A stretch of 64,000 nucleotides of DNA from Epithemia pelagica (Eukaryota > Bacillariophyta > Bacillariophyceae > Surirellales > Surirellaceae), in assembly GCA_946965045.2 (NCBI GenBank), contig OX337237.1, positions 558,001 to 622,000 on the forward strand, given 5' to 3'. The translations under genes were made by a program, and so were the position numbers. Shown piece by piece: positions 56,698-64,000 of the stretch; position 1 is the stretch's first letter, and each line of letters begins with the position of its first letter. The notes beneath the pieces are model-generated. The model was not told the origin of the DNA. It was given only the letters and a program-made list of their open reading frames with translations, and ran no database searches.

Positions 56698-57176
56698 GTA
56701 AATTCTCTTTGCGTACGTACTATACTTACATACTTATATCCACTCTGTATATTATTCAGTACTTTACTTCGATATTTCTAGTCAGACTCAAACTAGCTCT
56801 ATACTTTACTTTCAAACTCTATACTAATATGTATAATAGATAATACTTTACTTCGTGACTTAGTAAGTTTCCCACAAACAAGCACGTAGTACTTCCCCCA
56901 CCCACAAATCACTTCTTCTCACCAGTTACTTTACTCCTCTACTTAAACTACCATTCCAATTCTTCCCCTACTTTACTTTCGTACTATGGATAGAACAAAA
57001 ACCACAGCCCACAATTACTTTCCTAGCACCGAAGTAGTCTTACTTTGTTACTTCAGTACACCCCACACTGTTATGTCCGACTGACATGCTGTATCTGCTT
57101 CACTCCCAGAGCGCAGCACATTCACCTCTGCCGCTTCTGCCTCTCTGATATACTCTCTCCCCACAATCATCAATAC

Positions 57177-58987
57177 ATGATGAATGAATTTATCGAACAC
57201 AACACAATTCAATTCAAATCTAAATGCCGGCCCATGTACGTTCTCCACTCGAGTAAACCTTTCTTTACTCTCATGGACGATTTCATCAACGGCACAGAGC
57301 AACCTTCCATGACACCCAACGCACTCCGCTATGCTGTTCATCGACAAACCATATCGTGGCTCATCCGGCACGATGGCTTCATCTTCTACAAAGAATGGAA
57401 CACATCGCAATCACAGTCTCATCCCTGCCTACTCCAACTATTCCATTTCTGGGAACAAGTACAACTGATTGTGTGCATCATCGTGCGGACATTAAAAGAT
57501 GGGTTTCCCAAACAGCATCCAGTCGACTCATTCCAACATTTTTTCATCCCTAACGAATCAAACGACTCCAACCGGCTGATACTTTCCATAAGTTGTGACC
57601 CTTTCTTCACTGTAATGGAGAATTCCAAATTCGAGCAATGCATGGAATTCACCAAGCAAATGTGCATACAAGGCCCACCCATTCCTACCGAAACCATCAT
57701 CTCATCATGGTTTATCCGCACTGGTTGTGCCATCTATTGCAAACCATGCGCACAAGATTTCATCGTTGATTACTACGTTGCGGATTCTCATACGGAAGAA
57801 ACGGCAACACAACAGACGCTCTTTCCAGTGCACCTGCGGCCCTACTTGTCATTATTGCAGCAACTCTTTGCTAGTCAATACAAACCAAACGTCTCAAACA
57901 GTCCTACATTACCCACTCCTACCAACAACCAATCGTCATCGACCAATTCCTTGCCGGAAGACAGTGGAAAGAAGGAGATTTCTTTACCCCATGAGATCCA
58001 AAACCAGTCTACACCCAAAAAGAACCAGTCGAAAGGTTCACCAAAGAAATCTCCCACAGGTACACACTCATACTCAACAAGACACCGGACTTCAACAGTA
58101 GCCAAATTGCTTCAATCCGCATCTCGTTCCAAACTGCAAATATCATATCCTGACCGGAGACACCAACCTGGGAAACCTCCATTATTGATGACTCCACCGA
58201 AATGTGGACTTCATATCCGGATGCTTGAGGAGAGCATTGTGGAGAAAAGACTTTCCATGCTTTCCCAGATGATTGCTTTCCACGAGGAACTCCAAGAAAA
58301 AGGATTCTTCGCACCTCGGGACAAATGGACAAGTTGGCTTGACTGTCAACACGACCCTAGTGCTGATCGACCTTTCATGATTTTAATGACAATTTGCATG
58401 AGCAGCAGTACGTCGGATCTTCAACTGAGCTCAATCATGCCACGGCTGTTCGCTTTTTGCCTCACTTCAGCAATGGCCGTCATAGAAATCGCGCAACAAT
58501 ATGGAATGGATGCCCTTTGTTCCATCTTCTCAGAGTCCGGTCGATACTATCAAAACACTGAGAGAATCGTTAATGCGGCAGACTACTTCTGTCAACGGCA
58601 TCATGGGAAAATTCCAAACGACATAACAATCTACGAGTTGACTACGTTGTATGGCATTGGGTACAAAACCGCCTGCATAGTGATCAAAACGGCGTTTCAA
58701 AGAGTGGATAGTATACCGTCCGACATTCATGTCATCAGGTGGAGTGAGCATCTTGGATGGGTCCCAAAAGGTGTCACTGGTTGCCATGTTCCAAAGTTCT
58801 CGAATCTTGGCTGCCCCCTGAAACTTGGCATGCCATCAATCCCCTCTTTGGCGCGTTCGGACAACATTCCGTATCTTATGAATCACGAACAGCATTCCTA
58901 TCGCAGTTGCGCCAGACGGACAGAGTTGATTTCTCTATGCGCAAAACAATCGAGTCCATGATCTACAAATATCAAGTATTCTCCTAA
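57177..58987 (+). pseudogene. HhH-GPD (Nth/MutY-type) DNA glycosylase gene with a frameshift
   Basis: The first in-frame ATG is 57177; the frame is open back to ~57045 and includes a Cys cluster (CCICF...CRFC), so an upstream exon is possible. The N-terminal ~270 residues are unrecognised, then a basic Ser/Pro linker (KKNQSKGSPKKS). The C-terminal domain is endonuclease III-like: ILMTICMSSSTSD, helix-hairpin-helix LYGIGYKTACIVI with the catalytic Lys (K497) and PSDIHVIRWSEHLGW with the catalytic Asp (D516). Just after, near 58796, the homology jumps from the frame ending at 58961 to the frame ending at 58987 (ESWLPPETWHAINPLFGAFG), so a one-base deletion or read error breaks the gene. No FeS Cys cluster is seen. 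The role would be excision of modified bases. Confidence 0.6.
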
Positions 58988-59089
58988 ACTCTTAATCGCT
59001 CTTTGTGGTAAATTCATAAATTCCAATAGTAAAATCTTCCTCTGTAAATCTCATGTTTCACACTCATCTTCTCTTTTTGGTTCGTTCTT

Positions 59090-62000
59090 TTATTCTTCGG
59101 CATCGTCTTCGTCTTCTTCTTCTTCTTCATCGCGTTCGTCATCGTCGTTTTCATCATCGTTGTCATCGTCATCACCATCCGAACGGGTTGATTCTTCTTC
59201 TTCATCGTCACACACGTCGTCATCTCCTTGGTCTTGGTTTTCATCATCGCCATCGTCATCCTCTTCTTCTGTATTCAGAGCACTCTCGTCTTTTTCCAAG
59301 TCTCTGTCCACTGACATCTCGTCATTCTCCTCTGTGTCCACCTGAGACCGCTTGGTTGTCCTGTCCTTTAGCAGTTTCTTGTTGTTTTTGCGAATGCGAG
59401 GAGATTGTCGAATGGGTACGGTTTTGTTTCTCTTCTTTGCCGGAGATGTGGGAGCACTGGATGGACTAGGTTTACGTTTCCATCCCAATGTGGATTGGAC
59501 CGGTGCATCCTTCTTGGCATTTTTCCCTTTTGGCTTTGTATTATCGGTCTTTGTATTGTCGGTATTGTCGGGTTTCGTAACTTTGATGACCTGCACGTCA
59601 GTATCATTGCCATCATCTCTGGTTTTGTCATCTCCGGTTTTGTCTTCTCCGTCATTGTCTTCCGGCATGGTAACGAGTTCTTCTAGACGAGGATCGTCGT
59701 CCGTCTCGTCCCACAATTCCTTGTCCAGTACATGGTCAATGATCCCATCACTATCTTCGTCTGGATCCTTCGGCATAGGCAATGAGGAGGCTACCGAATC
59801 AAATTTGTATTTGTCATCAATCTCGACATATGCAACCCGGTTGAAGTCAATTGGAGTTGTAGTTTCTCCATGAGTCGACAACTTGTAGACCACGTTGTCC
59901 ATTGCACTATCCATTGCCACCGCTTCAGTTCCATCCTTGTCATCTTCATCGTCAGGCAACGGAGGTACAACCCCAGCATCTTTGGGTACCTCCTCAGGTG
60001 GTGGGACCGGAATGGTTGTTGATTCATTCTGTCCGTTGTCTTCTTCCGCTGGCTTTTTGTATCCAACCACGGGATAGTACGTGCCCCCAACTGCCGGGTC
60101 TTCCAAGACATTGCTGTTGACTTTGTATGAGTGGGAATACTGGCGGAAGCCCGTAGTTGCATCCTGGACGGCCGAGGTTTGAAACTTTTTCCGTTGGTCT
60201 TGAAGACTCAATTCGACTGCCGCATCCATTGCCGCATCCTCGGGGTGCACAATCCGTTTGTCGTATGACTTACTGGTGCCAATGCCCTTTTCAATGTTCT
60301 TCTCGTTCGTTGCAATCTCCTCCAAGACTTTTCTGTTAATGTACTCCATAGTACGCATTTCATTTGTTTTTTTTTCATGTTGCCCATTAACTTATTCTGG
60401 AGCATCCAACTCCCGATAGAGAAGATTCTCTCTTGGAAGGCATTGGTGGCCGGTTTGGCCAACCAGATGATCGCCGACGGGAACACATATTCCCAATTGC
60501 TGGAGTGCACGTTCCACCAACCCATCAGATCGAAGTGTTGGCCTACTTCAAGGTAGTTGCGATTGTGGCAATGGCGCGAGAATGTTTCCTTAGCTTCGAC
60601 AGACCAGTCGTCATATTCGTCCAGGAACTTGGGTGTTGGGTACTGCTTGATAACCTGCTCCCAGTTATTGTCAATTTGGGAACGGCAGTGTCGCAGGAAA
60701 TCATCGTACGAATCATTGCAGGCTTTGCGGAGTGCCTCTTCGATTTCTTTTTCTTTTGCTGCATTCGATGCCCTTCCTGTTAGATGGAGCATAGCTTGGT
60801 TCTTCAAATCGCTGGAGCGTCGAATTCGTTCAAACACATCGATTGCTTTGTATTTCAGTGTTGCTGAATTGCCCGATGAAGAAGCGGCGGTTTCCGTTGA
60901 GTTTCCTTGTTTCTTGTCGCCCTGTTGTCCTTGTTTCGCCATTGCAGCTCCGATAGTTGAAACACGTGCATTTATGTGGAGATCAACCATGTCTTGGACA
61001 AAAATACGACGCCCTTCCTTCACTGTATCCAAGTCGTAAACTCCAAAACTCACAAACATGTCAGCATAGACACTGGCCAACAGAGGATTTGCACATACAG
61101 CCTTTAGGGCATCAGGGTCGCGGTTGAATAGGTAGTGCCTGTATTCTTGAATTATGCGTCGGATAAGAAGTCGGGCACCGGGTTCTAGCTCCTTGTATGG
61201 GATTAGTCGCCGCATCTCTTCTAGGTCATCCATTGTGCAACTTGCATCCCAAAAAATATCACTGTCATCGGAAGAGATAGGCAAAACCCCAACTCCGCAG
61301 TCAGGCTCTTCCATACGCATTCTCTGGGCATGATAGAAGGCCGTATAAATCTCAAGTAAAGATGCAGAGTTGGCTCCTGGGTCTTCTGTTTGGAGTTTCA
61401 TGGAGACCCGCTTCAAATTTGTTAGGATGCCTTCGTATTGTGCCATCAACTTCCAGTCGTCTTCCTCAGGATAGTGTTCCTTGAATTGAGGGTTGCTTCG
61501 GACTGCAGTCTTTACGTACAGATCCATCATCTTTTTGTTGCGTAGAAGTGCCTGCTTAGATAAGACACAACCACCAACTCGGGTGTCGTTGGGGAGGGGA
61601 ATGACAACAACCCGTCCGCCAAGTTTCTTGATGCCCTCCTTGAACTTTCTCCAACGGTGAGGGGCTTTCTTGGCAGTGAGCCATGAAGCAAATTTCTCGA
61701 AAATCATCCAGCAATCGCAAAAGAGCTTATTACTTTCCATTAAGATATGGTTGTTGTATCGTTCGACAAGACCCGTCGCGTGTTTCAGGATCAATTCGGC
61801 CTTGTGCATATCGCACTTACCGGCCTTGTTGGGGTTGCCGATAATGTACTTCCCCACCAAAACAGCCGCGGAGGTATTGTCATTCACGGCCGCGCAGAGA
61901 TCTTTGGAGGTGAGACCAACACTCAAGAGGAGATGGTCCGTCAAATTCGCAACATCTGTTGCCGCGTGACCATGGCATTCGGCAAGGCCGATGGGGATCC

Positions 62001-63129
62001 GGTAGATTGTGCAATTTTGCGGATCTGTAAACATGATGGTGACACCGAGCACATCATGGTCACGGGCTTGCCAAATATCGTGGCAGCAAGTGACAAATGG
62101 AACGTCTTGGGAACAGAGACGGTTGTATTCAGCTCTGGCCTTGCGGACGAGAGAGGCAACAACAAGGAAAAAGTTCTGATACGACGAGATCCGAATCTTC
62201 GTGATCTGCCGCCGACTCATGATCTCAACACGGCTGCCCTTCAGCAAGCCGGCATTTTCCATGGCAAACTGGATCATTTTGCGAAACTGAGGTTTCTCGA
62301 CTGTGATTGCTGGAAGGCAACAGTCGTTCACGAACCGGTATATCAGCGTTTGGAATTCGGATTGAGTTGCTGAATTTGTTGGGTGGTCCTTCCGGCAGTG
62401 AGACATAGTAGATTGCTTATAAGGAGAAACCTTCCTCTCCTGGTCGGCATCAATGTCGAACTCTTTATGCTTCTTGTCACAGTGCTGTGAAATGTTGGAT
62501 GGGCGGAGGGAACCACAAAGAACAACTGATTCTGAAAGTGTCTTCTTATCATCTCGGAAACAGATGGGGCAAATGATACATTTCCGACAGACTTCTCCAA
62601 AACGCTCTTTTGAAAGTTCAGCGTGTTTGGCTGGAGGGGCATCGAGTGGGACAGGGTTTTCCCCAACCTTGACAAAGGCTTTGAGTTGGTTGATAATTTT
62701 GCGCATGCCAGCAAACTCGTAATAATTATGCTCCACTCCAATGATGTTGTTCTCAAGCAATGCCCAATCGATGTGTACTGCAAAATCCCACCACTTGGAA
62801 TGATTCGGAAAGGACAAGAAATAGGGATGAACAGTGTCAAGAAGAGGAACCATCTCTTTCTCGTTCTTAGCGGCAGTGTCGACAGCTCCTTCGATTTGTG
62901 CAAAGTTAGCGTCGACTTTTGCTTGTTGTTTTTTCAATGCCGAGGGTTTGCGTTGTAAGGGAGATTTCTTCTTCGGATTTGTAGAGGGCGGAGGTTTCTT
63001 CTTGGATGACGGAGTCTTGTTGGATTTAGGAGTCTTTTTCTTCGGTTTGGGAGTTCGCTTTTTAGATGATGAAGAAGGTAAAGGGGCTTCATCCCCTTTT
63101 GATGGAGATTCTCCCGGATCGTCCGGCAT
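59090..63129 (-). CDS. hAT transposase, frame interrupted at an A9 run
   Basis: Starts at ATG 63129. Residues 1-75 are Lys/Pro/Ser-rich (nuclear-targeting-like). A BED-type zinc finger follows (CPICF ... ISQHCDKKHKEF). The hAT core has D351 in CCHDIWQAR, D417 in AAVNDNTSA and the family CxxH (KCDMH), and the C-terminal dimerisation region reads LMGWWNVHSSNW, LAKPATNAFQERIFSIGSW. At 60367-60375 (nine T on the plus strand) the frame ends its hAT-like sense; the other frame continues RTMEYINRKVLEE, as expected after the hAT end, and runs to 59090 with a very acidic tail. So one protein of roughly 1.3 thousand residues is split by one base: indel, sequencing error or programmed slippage. Confidence 0.75.
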
Positions 63130-64000
63130 GGTGAAACAATGAACAGTATCTCAAGAATAACAAAGGTATGTATGAAACTTGTTTGGTTGCTGTGTGTGAG
63201 AGGAGGAGAGGAGGAGGCGGTGAAACGATACCATGCTGTTACCAGAGGTGCTTATCCTCATCTGTTGCACGTGTGAGATTGGATTAATGGGGGAAAAGAA
63301 TGCGTGGGAAGATCGTGGAAAGTAGAAAGGGAGTGAGATGAGGATTTACTTTCTACTGAATGGTGGATAATACTTGACAGTGGTGCTTGACTTTCGTACT
63401 TTGTGTTGCCAGCATGGGTGGTGGTGAGTTACTATGTTACTTATAGTCAGTCGTCAGCGATGGTGGTGCTTTACTTGATTACTTTATGACGTGGTGTAAA
63501 GTGGGGGGTACTTTAATTATGTACTTTGCGATAACGCAGTAGGAGAGGAGTAATGTACTTCGTGTAGTAAAGTAATGATCGAGTGAGATGGTTACTTTAC
63601 TTCGGGAAGTAGAAGTAAGGTAAAGTATAGTATAAAAGTATGGTACTTTGCAAAAAAGGGTACTTTTTACTTCACAACTCTGGTTGTGTGCGTTGTTGTT
63701 GTTGCCAAAAAGATTCGCCAAACGCTGATCTCTCTTTTCCACAAGAAAGAGATTTTCATTTTCGTGTTTTTGCGTTTTTGATGAAAATTTCTGGTCAAAA
63801 TGAAAATGATCACGCCGGCCTTCTGTGTCACCCTTTTGAAATCTTGTGAGCAGACGTGCGCGCTTTGACCGTTGGTCTTCTCGTTCGTCCTCACTTTCCC
63901 CTGCCAATCCACACAATTTTTTCTCGTCTTCTTCTCTTCTCCCTCTTTCTAATGGACAATGGACATGCACCATGACCATGCATTCTCTATCATGCATACC
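63130..64000. other. hAT right flank and a dispersed repeat; no gene seen
   Basis: 63130-63680 is rich in ACTTTACT and AGTAAAG texts. 63681-63754 is the second copy of the 74-bp repeat. Beyond it, to the window end, frames on the minus strand look spurious. Confidence 0.5.
63681..63754. repeat. 74-bp dispersed repeat, copy 2
   Basis: Same text as 52815-52888 with one mismatch. It begins directly after the ACTTTACT-rich tract, so it may mark the outer edge of the hAT element or its insertion site. Confidence 0.9.

Larger units (their letters stand above)
56701..63680. mobile_element. Probable hAT-type transposon carrying a DNA glycosylase
   Basis: Inferred unit. Both flanks are dense in TACTTTACTT-like text: on the left at about 56759, 56811, 56843, 56926 and 56969; on the right at about 63476, 63512, 63567, 63594 and 63614. 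hAT elements typically have such subterminal repeats bound by the transposase. Inside are a plus-strand glycosylase gene and a minus-strand hAT transposase gene, tail to tail. Precise ends, TIRs and the 8-bp target duplication could not be fixed by eye, so the borders are approximate. Confidence 0.5.

Noticed and set aside
1-64000. CRISPR arrays, rRNA genes and bacterial promoters
   Set aside because: No regularly spaced repeats, no rRNA-like text and clearly eukaryotic gene structure; tRNA genes could not be ruled out by eye and none was called.

Overview
The window is nuclear DNA of a photosynthetic stramenopile, most probably a pennate diatom. The signs are: small introns (about 50-220 nt) with GT-AG borders; a protein with a signal peptide followed by an AAAF motif, the diatom plastid-targeting signature; Ty1/Copia retroelements whose Gag and pre-RT regions match the diatom CoDi style; Crinkler-RHS (CR) type NTPase-nuclease genes; a CCCTAA telomere-type motif; and long Asp-, His- and Gln-rich tracts. 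No bacterial operon, rRNA or CRISPR was seen. Species-level placement is not possible from what I can read.

Layout. 1-9035: a giant RING-RING protein with a C-terminal 2-oxoglutarate/Fe(II) dioxygenase-like domain (5' end outside the window), two opposed genes of an unrecognised Cys-rich family, and a truncated gene resembling the C-terminal part of CACTA/KDZ-type transposon proteins. 9036-14469: a complete, young, non-autonomous Copia element on the minus strand (two 771-bp LTRs differing at 3 positions) with one 1140-aa Gag plus fossil-Pol frame. It abuts the 5'-truncated RT-RNase H of a second Copia element (14470-17040), which itself sits in an exonuclease gene.

17041-33944: a CR-effector cluster. 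A 3.2-3.3 kb block (exonuclease remnant plus header exons) is present twice and is joined to two different payloads: an NTPase/PD-(D/E)xK-like protein at 19856-22688 and an unrelated NTPase at 26411-29059. A third, broken copy of the first payload lies at 31441-33944. Between them are a large palindrome (29998-30171) inside a nest of repeats, and a Kelch fragment.

34643-54782: mostly ordinary host genes: a plastid-targeted YqgE/AlgH (DUF179) protein, a secreted small protein, a voltage-gated K+ channel, a CTR copper transporter and a bHLH transcription factor. A 1255-aa transposase-like gene (45736-49561) lies among them, and 36.7-41.1 kb looks decayed. 55352-56697: a non-autonomous DNA transposon with 50-bp perfect terminal inverted repeats. 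56.7-63.7 kb: a probable hAT transposon with a transposase (split by a frameshift in an A9 run) and, as apparent cargo, a HhH-GPD DNA glycosylase gene.

The most interesting themes are: header-sharing, payload-swapping CR effectors; a non-autonomous retroelement that keeps an open frame over a catalytically dead RT; and enzymes of base modification or repair type (2OG dioxygenase-like, HhH-GPD glycosylase) lying next to transposon genes. All functional calls rest on motif reading only.
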